DNA of 64,000 nt from an uncultured Bacteroidia bacterium (GTDB taxonomy: Bacteria; Bacteroidota; Bacteroidia; Bacteroidales; UBA932), in assembly GCA_902782225.1 (NCBI GenBank), contig CACZMF010000002.1:1-64000 (forward strand), read 5' to 3'. The notes beneath the pieces are model-generated. The model was given only the letters and a program-made list of their open reading frames with translations. It was not told the DNA's origin and ran no database searches. A program made the position numbers and the translations under genes. Each line of letters starts with the position of its first letter. Within the stretch, counting starts at the first letter, position 1. Positions 43,707 through 51,461 of the stretch are shown here, piece after piece.

Positions 43707-44768
43707 TTAATCTTTTGGCATGCCCGTGAAGGGGCCGAGTATATTATCCTTCCCGCTGCCGCCGTTGATTGTCCAAAGGTCTTCGTCGCCGTCTTTCGCT
43801 ATAATCCTGCGGATATAGAAGTTGTCTACGAAAATCCTGTTGGGGGTGCCTCCCTCGGACTCCGGATAGCCGGCCGTAATACGGATGCGGGTGTTGCCGG
43901 TAAAGGGGTTGCGGTCTGAGGAAAGTATGCCCACGAGGAATTCGGAACCGTTCCAGAAGTTGCTGGGGAATTCGGCAGACTTGACGTCGGCATAGGGGGC
44001 CTCCAGTTCCAAGCTGGTGGAGCCGTTGTCGCGGAACACGCCGCCGCCGATGATTTCAACGGTGAGCTTGTTGGCATCGTGGTTGCCTTCCAGGTCGGTG
44101 TAGGCGATGGCGCGGAACGACACGACGGCCAGCGAATCGTTGCGTATACCTTCATAGAAAGGCGAACATATGCTGCCTCCGCGGCCTTTATCGTTGCCGA
44201 GCATGAGGAAACCGTTCTTTCCGTAGACGGCGGCATCGTCGGCCGTGACCCAGCCGCGGTTTTTGTCGTTGTTGATCCACTGGGCATAGACGGTGCCGTC
44301 CAGCTTGCGTGGATCGTTCGTGCCGTACTTGCTCCAGGAGAAGTCGCTGGCAACCGGAGCGACGAGGCCCTGGTTGACGGTGACGAAAGTGCCCAGCTGC
44401 AGGCTGGGGGCCGTGAGCAGAAGCGTGCCGGTGCGGCGTGTGTAATAAGCTATGGTGGAGCGGGGACCGAAGGCGAGGGTGACTTCATAGAGGTCATCGC
44501 CTTTCTTTTCCACGCTCTGCACGGATGCCCATGGTGTTTTTAGGTCATCCTGCCAGGACGCAGTGAATTCCACGTTGGCGCGGACCGTGAATGTGGCTGT
44601 TCCACCCTTCACGGGCACGCTGACAACCTTGGCCGGTTCTTCGTCGTCTGCGTTCCTGTAAAAATCGATGTACTCTTTGCGGAACACCTCGCCGCTTTCT
44701 TTCCTGCAGGAACAGAGAAGGGCGAGGGCCATGGCCGAGAGTGCACCGATGATTGTGGCTTTTGACAT
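43707..44768 (-). CDS. BACON-like lipoprotein of the nuclease locus
   Basis: A 353-residue lipoprotein (LALLCSCRKE, lipid Cys19 or Cys21). Residues about 45-135 form one BACON-like Ig repeat (GGTATFTVRANVEFTASWQD, DDLYEVTLAFG, GTLLLTAPSLQLGTFVTVNQ). The remaining 215 residues form a beta-rich domain with FSWSKYGTNDPRKLDGTVYA and VVSFRAIAYTDLEGNHDANK and end FVDNFYIRRIIAKDGDED, similar in style to the jelly-roll domains of the nuclease and DUF5689 genes. There is no catalytic motif. It lies between the nuclease (8-base gap) and SusC (12-base gap), so it is probably a surface accessory or binding subunit. Confidence 0.72.
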   Translation of the reverse strand: MSKATIIGALSAMALALLCSCRKESGEVFRKEYIDFYRNADDEEPAKVVSVPVKGGTATFTVRANVEFTASWQDDLKTPWASVQSVEKKGDDLYEVTLAFGPRSTIAYYTRRTGTLLLTAPSLQLGTFVTVNQGLVAPVASDFSWSKYGTNDPRKLDGTVYAQWINNDKNRGWVTADDAAVYGKNGFLMLGNDKGRGGSICSPFYEGIRNDSLAVVSFRAIAYTDLEGNHDANKLTVEIIGGGVFRDNGSTSLELEAPYADVKSAEFPSNFWNGSEFLVGILSSDRNPFTGNTRIRITAGYPESEGGTPNRIFVDNFYIRRIIAKDGDEDLWTINGGSGKDNILGPFTGMPKD

Positions 44769-44776
44769 AATTATGG

Positions 44777-47263
44777 TTATTTGGTTAGATCGAAATCAAT
44801 GAGTATGGGCCTGTGGTCGGAGGGGTCGTAAAATGAAGGCACGTAGGTGCTCGGAAGGGGATCCACCCATTTGTCTCCGATAATCAGCGCGTTGACTACC
44901 TGTTTCATAAGGGGCTCTGACACGTACACGTAGTCTATCCTTGCGGAGCCGCCTGTTGAGGACAGGTAGTTGGCAGGTGCCGGATAGAATTCATATATGA
45001 CGTCCCTGAGGGCGGTCTTGTTCAGCACCACGTCCTGGGTAAGCAGGCGGGTGTCGTCGTCGGGGTAGCCCAGGTACCAGTTGTCGAGTCGGGAACGGGA
45101 GTTGAGGTCGCCCAGGAGTATCCAGTCGGTGACTCCGGAAAACGCCGCAGCGTTGATGGTGCGGGAGATTATGTATTCCATCTCGAACTGGCGGTAGTAG
45201 TCGCCTTCATGGGCTTCGGAGCTCTTGTCGCGCTGGGACGTGGCCACGTTGAATCCGTAGGAATGGGGGTACATATGGCAGGTCACGAAGTGCAGCATCC
45301 TGCCGTTCACGTTGATCTGTTGCACTGCGGCGCCGTGGGCGATGGGCTTTTCGGAGGTGGAAGACGTGTTGGTGATTTTCAGAAGCGTGGTGATGGGGTA
45401 CTTGGAGGTGATTTCCTGGGGATAATTGTCCCTGTGGCCGCCCAGGGCCGAGTAATTGTGGCCGTAGCGTGCGGCCAGGGAGGCCCAGTTGCCCGGCAGG
45501 TAGCGGAGCGACGAGGACTGGCTGGTGTTCGTGTGGTCCTTGTAGATCGAAGCCGCTTCGCACCAAACGCAGATGTCGGGATCGTATTTCTTCACGAAGG
45601 CCACGAAGTTGTCGTAGTTGTTGTGCTGGTCGGCCCACATGCCGTTCTGGATGTTCCAGTAGAGTAGCCTCAGGTTGCCTTTCCTGGAAATTTCCGAGGT
45701 TCGGCGCACCGTGATGTCGTCCAGGTAGAATCCGTGGATGGTGGCTGAGGAGGGATTGGCACCGGCGAAGTACAGGAAGGTGCCGTCGGTGGCGTTGGTG
45801 GCGGTCAGGGTGGCGGTGTGCCATGCCTTGGGTTCCAAAGCCGAAGCGGGGATGCTGACCGTTTTCCTGTCAATCGGGGCCTTGGAGGCGCTGGCTTCGA
45901 AGTTGGGAGTGAGTCCTGTGTCTTTGCCGTCCACCTTCAGTGAGCTTATATGGCCTGCATTCACCAGTTGGAAGAGGAGGTCGTCGCCAGCACCGTCCTG
46001 GAAGCAGAACTTGAATTCAATGGAAATGTCGGCAAGACCGTTGATGTTGGAAATGGGGGGCGTCTGCATTATGCCGCGGGACTTGTTGCCCTCGCCGGAG
46101 CCCACTGAGAGGACGCCCTGGTATTCCTGGCAGCGGAACAGATAGCGCCAGTCGCTGAATGCGCGGCTTGCAATGTAGGAATCCGACACCACGTGGGACT
46201 TCGCCACGCCTTTGCCGGATACTTCCGACCATGTGTTGGACTGGATGTAGCCCGTGCCGGGATTGGTGCAGGCCACCGGAGTGAAGGCGTCGTCATAGCC
46301 GTTGCGTTGCGTGCCGTCGGAGATTCCTATTTTTGCGCCGTCGGGTGCGTAGGCTTTGGTCTTCTCGCCGCCCATTATGTTGCCGCCCCAGACGCAATTG
46401 TCGAAACCCTCGTACCAGATGAGGTCGGCGTCGGGAGTGAAGTCAATAGTCTGGGTAGTTACCGAACCTGCCGTCAGTTGGCCGGGGGTTAGGGTTTTGC
46501 GGACCATGCGGTGGTCGGAGCTGCAGACGGTGACTTCAATGCCGCTGCGCAGGGCTGTCGGGGCAAGGACCACAGCCACACTTGTGCCTTCAGGGGTCAG
46601 GGGCACGAACTTGCCGTTCTCGGTGCAGTTGACCACAGCGAAATCGACGCCCTCGGTCATTTGAAGGCTGCCTTTGGATGGGGAATATGTAGCCTTGCCG
46701 GCGATGATTTCACCTGCCGGGGACTGGACTTTCACGGAACTCAGGTTGCCGCTGCCCTTGATGCGGAGGTCCAGCAAGGCCACGGCGTCCTTGAATTTCA
46801 GCACGTTGCCGTTTTCCTTGTAGTAGCTGGCGTAGCGAGGGTAGTCCTTGAAAGATGACTTTGTGCCGGACCAGAACTGGGAGAAGGGGACCGCGAGGTC
46901 CTTGTATGCGGAACTGCCGTGCCATTTCCCGGAATAGCGGGTTATCAGCACAGCGTTGTAGACTTCATTGTCAACGGCCTCTACATCGGCGTACCAGTCG
47001 TCGCCGGAATCATTCTGTAGTATGTAGTCATTGCCGTTCACGCTGAGCTTGCAGCCGGTGAAGTCGTCTGTCGGAGTGCCGAGGGCGGCACGTACGGAGT
47101 TCGTGGCTTCGTATTCGACATAGAAACGGACTTTCCCGTCGACGACGCTTATGGGCTCTCCTTTACCGGACGGCTCGCCGTGATTGGGCTTGTCATCCGT
47201 GGGAGTCTTCCCGCAGGTAAGCGACAGCGCAATCATCGAAATTACAAAAAGCAGTTGTTTCAT
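44777..47263 (-). CDS. Secreted EEP-family nuclease lipoprotein (first gene of the SusCD operon)
   Basis: An 828-residue lipoprotein (LSLTCGKTP, Cys17). It is a paralogue of the 1055-residue protein at 26553-29720 but lacks that protein's fimbrillin-like N-terminal domain. Shared middle regions include VPFSQFWSGTKSSFKDYPRY, DFAVVNCTENGKFVPL and EGFDNCVWGGNIMGGE, then a jelly-roll-like segment ending GFYLDDITVRR. The EEP domain covers about residues 524-828 with RLLYWNIQNGMW, ICVWCEA, FVTCHMYP, WILLGDLNSRSR, RIDYVYVS and PSDHRPILIDF, so the two-metal phosphodiesterase site is complete. The position at the head of the operon suggests that it releases the substrate taken up by SusC/SusD. Confidence 0.88.
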   Translation of the reverse strand: MKQLLFVISMIALSLTCGKTPTDDKPNHGEPSGKGEPISVVDGKVRFYVEYEATNSVRAALGTPTDDFTGCKLSVNGNDYILQNDSGDDWYADVEAVDNEVYNAVLITRYSGKWHGSSAYKDLAVPFSQFWSGTKSSFKDYPRYASYYKENGNVLKFKDAVALLDLRIKGSGNLSSVKVQSPAGEIIAGKATYSPSKGSLQMTEGVDFAVVNCTENGKFVPLTPEGTSVAVVLAPTALRSGIEVTVCSSDHRMVRKTLTPGQLTAGSVTTQTIDFTPDADLIWYEGFDNCVWGGNIMGGEKTKAYAPDGAKIGISDGTQRNGYDDAFTPVACTNPGTGYIQSNTWSEVSGKGVAKSHVVSDSYIASRAFSDWRYLFRCQEYQGVLSVGSGEGNKSRGIMQTPPISNINGLADISIEFKFCFQDGAGDDLLFQLVNAGHISSLKVDGKDTGLTPNFEASASKAPIDRKTVSIPASALEPKAWHTATLTATNATDGTFLYFAGANPSSATIHGFYLDDITVRRTSEISRKGNLRLLYWNIQNGMWADQHNNYDNFVAFVKKYDPDICVWCEAASIYKDHTNTSQSSSLRYLPGNWASLAARYGHNYSALGGHRDNYPQEITSKYPITTLLKITNTSSTSEKPIAHGAAVQQINVNGRMLHFVTCHMYPHSYGFNVATSQRDKSSEAHEGDYYRQFEMEYIISRTINAAAFSGVTDWILLGDLNSRSRLDNWYLGYPDDDTRLLTQDVVLNKTALRDVIYEFYPAPANYLSSTGGSARIDYVYVSEPLMKQVVNALIIGDKWVDPLPSTYVPSFYDPSDHRPILIDFDLTK

Positions 47264-47313
47264 TCTCAGTCTTCGGTCATTAAATTGGTTAAATAATAAT
47301 CGTTATTAGCAAA

Positions 47314-47321
47314 CAAATATA
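47314..47321 (-). promoter_or_regulatory. -7 box of the nuclease-SusCD operon
   Basis: TATATTTG on the minus strand, 50 bases before the nuclease ATG. It is the only good -7 box found upstream of the run of ten minus-strand reading frames down to 29777. Confidence 0.55.
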
Positions 47322-47368
47322 TTAAAAAATACTAATGGAAGATACGATTAGGAATGAAAAAAAAACTT

Positions 47369-47376
47369 TATTTTTG
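47369..47376 (+). promoter_or_regulatory. -7 box of the fucose-isomerase-like gene
   Basis: TATTTTTG ends 4 bases before the ATG at 47381. The in-frame upstream start at 47354 would contain this box, so 47381 is preferred. Confidence 0.55.
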
Positions 47377-47380
47377 CGGT

Positions 47381-48592
47381 ATGAGACTATTCACCCTGAC
47401 TTCCGACCTGCACGGCGAACTCGCCAAGAATGCCCATAACGAGCAGTTTATCAAGGATATAGAGGCTGCTGTGGGGCAGACCTTCGATTATCGCGAAACC
47501 GACTATTCCGACTATGGGGCCGTCGGCGATATCATCTATGTGCGTACCGGAGGCACGGAGGCCATTTTCAAGGAGGTCTTTGCCGGCCACGAAGGCGCCC
47601 GCGTGCGGCTCCTGACCAGCGGGCAGAGCAATTCCCTGGCGGCTTCGATGGAAATCCTCGCATGGCTGCGCGCGCAGGGCATGGACGGGGAAATCATCCA
47701 CGGTTCCATAGAGCATATCGCTTCGGAACTGAACCGCTATTATCCCAGGCGCTCCCGCGTGGTCTCGCCGCTGATCCAGCCGTTTGCCGACCTTGGTATC
47801 CTGGACGGAAAGCGCTACGGCGTGGTGGGCCGGCCTTCCGACTGGCTTATCAGCAGCGCCGTGGATTATGAGCAGGTGCGCGACATGCTCGGGGCGGAAA
47901 TCGTGGATATCCCGATTGAAAAGCTGGTGGACATGGTGCGTGCCGGCGTCGGCTCCGACGACTCGGTCATCCCTCTCAAGCCGATGAATGAACCGAAATT
48001 CGGAAAGCCTATTTCGGAGGCTGATTTCAGCGGGGCACAGGCTATTTATCGCGCTCTGCGCCAGATAATTGCGGACTACAATCTGGACGGTCTGACACTG
48101 CGCTGCTTCGACTTGCTGACCGCCCTTGGCAACACCGGTTGCCTCGCCCTCTCCATGCTGAACGCCGAGGGATTCGTGGCTGCCTGCGAAGGCGACATCC
48201 CTGCCATGCTTTCGATGGCAGTGCTGCACCAGCGCTATGGAAAAACCGGCTTCCAGGTGAATCTGTCCCGTATTTCCGGCGGCAGTTTCCTGTTTGCGCA
48301 CTGCACCGTGCCGCTGAACATGGTCTCGGACTACTGCTACGACACCCATTTCGAGTCGGGCATGGGTGTGGCCATCCACGGCGAACTTCCCACCGGAAAG
48401 GCAAGAATCTACAAGATAAGCGCCGATATGCTTAGCTGCATCGACGAAGAAGTGGAACTGTATGCCAACAGTTATGAAGGGAATCTGTGCCGCACGCAGG
48501 TGCTGGTGAGCCCGTCAAGCCATCCGGCATCCGACCTGAAGCGCTATTTCCTGCGCACGCCCCTGGGCAACCACCACATTCTGGTCATTTAA
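47381..48592 (+). CDS. L-fucose/L-arabinose isomerase-family protein
   Basis: A 403-residue protein of the fucose isomerase-like fold, whose enzymes interconvert aldoses and ketoses. The N-terminal domains show GDIIYVRTGGTEAIFKEVF, LLTSGQSNSLAASMEILAWL and RYGVVGRPSDWLISS. The C-terminal domain has LTLRCFDLLTALGNTGCLAL and GFVAACEGDIPAMLSMAVLH, matching the conserved EGD region that carries a metal ligand, and FLFAHCTVPLNM with the ligand His. The ending is SYEGNLCRTQVLV...LGNHHILV. It is shorter than classical FucI (about 590 residues) and resembles uncharacterised short relatives. No sugar operon surrounds it. It converges on radA with an 8-base overlap. Confidence 0.8.
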   Translation: MRLFTLTSDLHGELAKNAHNEQFIKDIEAAVGQTFDYRETDYSDYGAVGDIIYVRTGGTEAIFKEVFAGHEGARVRLLTSGQSNSLAASMEILAWLRAQGMDGEIIHGSIEHIASELNRYYPRRSRVVSPLIQPFADLGILDGKRYGVVGRPSDWLISSAVDYEQVRDMLGAEIVDIPIEKLVDMVRAGVGSDDSVIPLKPMNEPKFGKPISEADFSGAQAIYRALRQIIADYNLDGLTLRCFDLLTALGNTGCLALSMLNAEGFVAACEGDIPAMLSMAVLHQRYGKTGFQVNLSRISGGSFLFAHCTVPLNMVSDYCYDTHFESGMGVAIHGELPTGKARIYKISADMLSCIDEEVELYANSYEGNLCRTQVLVSPSSHPASDLKRYFLRTPLGNHHILVI

Positions 48593-49955
48593 ACAGCGCC
48601 TTGACGAGCTCCGGTACGTCGGCCACCTTGACCACCCGTATTCCGGCGGGTGTCTTGCCGTCTATGCTGCTGTAGGAACTGATGAATATCTTCTTGAAAC
48701 CCAGGCGGGCGGCTTCGCTGATGCGCCGGTCGGTCTGGGCGACGGGGCGGATTTCTCCGCTCAGGCCAACTTCGCCGGCAAAGCAGCAGTCGAGCGACAG
48801 GGGATAATCGAAGTTGGACGAGAGCACGGCGCAGATGACAGCGAGGTCGCAGGCGGGGTCGCTGACCTTGAGGCCGCCGGCCATGTTGAGGAACACATCC
48901 TTGGCGCTGAGGTGGAAGCCGGCGCGCTTTTCCAGCACGGCGAGGAGCATGTTGAGGCGGCGGGTGTCGAAGCCGGTGGCGGAGCGCTGCGCCGTGCCGT
49001 ATGCGGCGGAAGAGACCAGGGCCTGCACTTCGAACAGCAGGGGGCGCGTGCCGTCCAGCATGGCGGTGATGGCGGTGCCGCTGAGGCCCTCCTCGTGCAT
49101 CGGGATCAGCATTTCCGAAGGATTCGGCACCTCGCGCAGGCCGCTGCCTGTCATTTCGAAGACCGCCAGCTCCGAAGTGCTGCCGAAGCGGTTCTTGATG
49201 CTGCGAAGGATGCGGTAGGAGCCTTTGTTGTCGCCTTCGAACTGCAGGACCACGTCCACGATGTGCTCCAGGACCTTTGGGCCGGCGATGTAGCCGTCTT
49301 TTGTGATGTGGCCAATAAGGATCACCGGCACGCCGCTGTCTTTTGCGAAACGCAGCAGCATGGCGGCCACTTCCTTGATCTGGCTCACGGAACCGGGCGT
49401 GCTCTCGAGGGCGTCGGTGTACATGGTCTGCACTGAGTCCACGATCATGAGGTCCGGCTGCAGGGAGCGGGCCTGCTCGATCACGGCTTCGATCTGCGTC
49501 TCGCAGAAGATGAGGCAGTCGTCGGGAATTCCCGCCGGGGCAAGGCGCAACGCCCTCATTTTCACCTGTTTCTCGCTTTCCTCGCCAGTCACGTAAAGGG
49601 TTTTCAGCGACGGGCAGCCGAGGGGAATCTGCAGGCTGAGGGTGGACTTTCCTATGCCGGGCTCGCCGCCTATGAGAATGAGCGAGCCGCCCACTATACC
49701 GCCGCCCAGCAGCCTGTCGAGTTCGGCTATCCCGAGGGCCTTGCGGGCTTCGGCCGAGAAATCCACGTCGCTGAGTCTGCGGGGCTTGCGGGCTTCGGAA
49801 CTGCTCCTTGCGGAGCCGCCGGCGGCCTTTTTTGCTTCGGCCGGGGCTTCCACCATCGTGTTCCACTCGCCGCAGGCGGGGCAGCGCCCCATCCATTTCG
49901 GGCTCTCGTTGCCGCAGCTGGTGCAGTACCAGACGCTCTTACTTTTGCTTGCCAT
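48585..49955 (-). CDS. radA: DNA repair protein RadA
   Basis: A 456-residue RadA (Sms), a hexameric ATPase that drives branch migration in recombination. The zinc finger is YCTSCGNESPKWMGRCPACG at residues 8-27. The Walker A motif GGEPGIGKST is near residue 95, and the RadA-specific KNRFGSTSELAVF block is near 250. A Lon-like C-terminal domain (RRLNMLLAVLEKRAGFHLSA, LDCCFAGEVGLSGEIRPV) completes it. The start at 49955 places the zinc finger at the usual position; the upstream in-frame ATG at 50054 gives a low-complexity extension inside the NlpC gene. The NlpC/P60 gene overlaps its start by 17 bases. Confidence 0.96.
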   Translation of the reverse strand: MASKSKSVWYCTSCGNESPKWMGRCPACGEWNTMVEAPAEAKKAAGGSARSSSEARKPRRLSDVDFSAEARKALGIAELDRLLGGGIVGGSLILIGGEPGIGKSTLSLQIPLGCPSLKTLYVTGEESEKQVKMRALRLAPAGIPDDCLIFCETQIEAVIEQARSLQPDLMIVDSVQTMYTDALESTPGSVSQIKEVAAMLLRFAKDSGVPVILIGHITKDGYIAGPKVLEHIVDVVLQFEGDNKGSYRILRSIKNRFGSTSELAVFEMTGSGLREVPNPSEMLIPMHEEGLSGTAITAMLDGTRPLLFEVQALVSSAAYGTAQRSATGFDTRRLNMLLAVLEKRAGFHLSAKDVFLNMAGGLKVSDPACDLAVICAVLSSNFDYPLSLDCCFAGEVGLSGEIRPVAQTDRRISEAARLGFKKIFISSYSSIDGKTPAGIRVVKVADVPELVKALFK

Positions 49956-50826
49956 CTTGCTTGAAATAGTAGGGATCGTCCTTGAGGAACTTGACTCCGT
50001 TGTTCTCGTGGCCCAGGATGCGCACGGCGCCGATAGGCTTGCGTCCATACACATCGAGGGTCTCTATCTTGACCTTCTTGGAAGAATGGACTATCGTGTC
50101 GTCTCCTGCATATAGGGCTACGTGCGTGACCCTGAAGGGTTTGGCGCTGCCGAAGAACAGCAGGTCGCCGGGCTGCCACTTCTCGTTCAGCACGTCTTTG
50201 CCGCACTTTATTTGCTGGCTGGCGTTGCGCGGAAGGATGAGGCCGTTCATGTAGTAGCAGAACTTCACCAGGCCGCTGCAGTCGAAGTGCTTGATGGAGT
50301 TGCCGCCCCACATGTAGGGGGTGCCGGCGAAGCTGCGGGCGAGCCTGAGGATGTCTTCGGCATTGGGCTTCAGGGCCTCGGTGCGAGCCGCAAAGTCGGC
50401 TATGTCCGCAGTCGGCACCCAGCCGAAGCGTCCGTCGGGGAGCTGTACCTTTGTCCAGCGGCCGCAGGGGCAGGTCTCTCCGGTCTGGCGCACAAGGTTG
50501 CCCATAGTGAAGTCGCAGATGGGGTCGCTGTCTTTGCCGGGCTTTTCCCGCACGCGGGAGTACTCTGCGGTGCATATCCATTTGGGCGCTGCGAGCCAGG
50601 CGTCCTTTTCTTCGTCAGTGAGTTCGTGGATCGCGAGGTCGGTGACCCAGCCGGTGTAGTCTTCCGCGCGGACCTTGACCCAGTAGCGGTCGGTCTCTCC
50701 GAGGGTCTCCACGAGGGCCCCCATGAGCATCTGGTTGTCCAGGGGCGCCTCATAATCTGGCTGCGCCCTCATGAAACTGGACGACAGCGTCACCACCGCC
50801 CAGCCGAGTAGGGAAATAAGAGTCAT
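49939..50826 (-). CDS. NlpC/P60 cell-wall hydrolase with SH3-like domains
   Basis: A 295-residue exported peptidase of the C40 family, which cuts the D-Glu to diamino acid bond in peptidoglycan peptides. A hydrophobic N-terminal signal (to about residue 21) is followed by two bacterial SH3-like segments (VETLGETDRYWVKVRAEDYT, WTKVQLPDGRFGWVP). The NlpC/P60 domain has PYMWGGNSIKHFDCSGLV with catalytic Cys183, PGDLLFFG, and VTHVALYAGDD with the catalytic His. The C-terminus is the usual short AVRILGH ending plus a charged tail. It overlaps radA by 17 bases and follows the DUF4412 gene by 9 bases, so the three are probably co-transcribed. Confidence 0.93.
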   Translation of the reverse strand: MTLISLLGWAVVTLSSSFMRAQPDYEAPLDNQMLMGALVETLGETDRYWVKVRAEDYTGWVTDLAIHELTDEEKDAWLAAPKWICTAEYSRVREKPGKDSDPICDFTMGNLVRQTGETCPCGRWTKVQLPDGRFGWVPTADIADFAARTEALKPNAEDILRLARSFAGTPYMWGGNSIKHFDCSGLVKFCYYMNGLILPRNASQQIKCGKDVLNEKWQPGDLLFFGSAKPFRVTHVALYAGDDTIVHSSKKVKIETLDVYGRKPIGAVRILGHENNGVKFLKDDPYYFKQDGKQK

Positions 50827-50835
50827 AATAATCTT

Positions 50836-51399
50836 TTACTTAGGGACCGTGAACAGGGATGCGGGGAGGGATGATTTCTGCTCCAGGCTAACGAGAGTGG
50901 TGGTGGAGCGGGGATTGTCCACGGTGTACTTGATAGGTATGCCTTTCCAGACCCAGGAGGTGACGGTGGCGGTGTGGAGGATCTGCTTGACGTGCTCCTC
51001 CCATTTGGTGCACATTCGGCTGCCCACCTTTTCTTCGCCTATCACCTTGGCTTTGCGGGATTTGGCCACTTTTTCAGACATGTCGAGATAGTTGACGTCG
51101 ACCCTGGGATTCGCCTTGGCGCTCTTGCCGCTCCGGTCCAGCATGTAGGACTTGCCGTCCGGAAGGGAAATCGTCACCCACTTGGCCTCGCCCATTCCGC
51201 TGCCCATATCCATCGTGACTTCACTCCTCTCCTTGGCGCCGTAGTCGTCGAACCAGAGTGTGGTGTAGGATTTCTGCCCGCCCGAATTCTCGGTCACGGT
51301 CTTGACTATTGCGCATTTGATGCCGTACTTATGCGGAGTCTGGGCAATTGCAGCCGTGGCGGCGAGCACGCAGAGGAGAATGGAAAAAGACTTTTTCAT
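50836..51399 (-). CDS. DUF4412-type exported protein
   Basis: A 187-residue exported protein with a cleavable signal (MKKSFSILLCVLAATAAIAQ). The start at 51399 is chosen over the upstream in-frame ATG at 51423 because the signal peptide begins there. The mature part is beta-rich: YGIKCAIVKTVTENSGGQKS, TLWFDDYGAKERSEV, KWVTISLPDGKSYMLDRSGK, and VTSWVWKGIPIKYTVDNPRS near the end. This matches the layout of DUF4412 proteins, which have no established function but recall LolA/outer-membrane-protein-like sheets. It is probably the first gene before the NlpC/P60 gene. Confidence 0.75.
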   Translation of the reverse strand: MKKSFSILLCVLAATAAIAQTPHKYGIKCAIVKTVTENSGGQKSYTTLWFDDYGAKERSEVTMDMGSGMGEAKWVTISLPDGKSYMLDRSGKSAKANPRVDVNYLDMSEKVAKSRKAKVIGEEKVGSRMCTKWEEHVKQILHTATVTSWVWKGIPIKYTVDNPRSTTTLVSLEQKSSLPASLFTVPK

Positions 51400-51461
51400 T
51401 GTCGGACAAGTTTTATGCAACAAGCAAATATAATGATTATTTCTGTTTAATACAGAACCCC

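Noticed and set aside
42792-43919. Plus-strand 375-codon frame across the second SusC and its neighbour
   Set aside because: It spans two real minus-strand genes and their gap; the composition is that of an antisense shadow.
48589-49896. A 435-codon frame overlapping radA on the same strand
   Set aside because: It is Arg/Pro-rich with no motif; radA in the other frame has its zinc finger, Walker A and KNRFG motifs.
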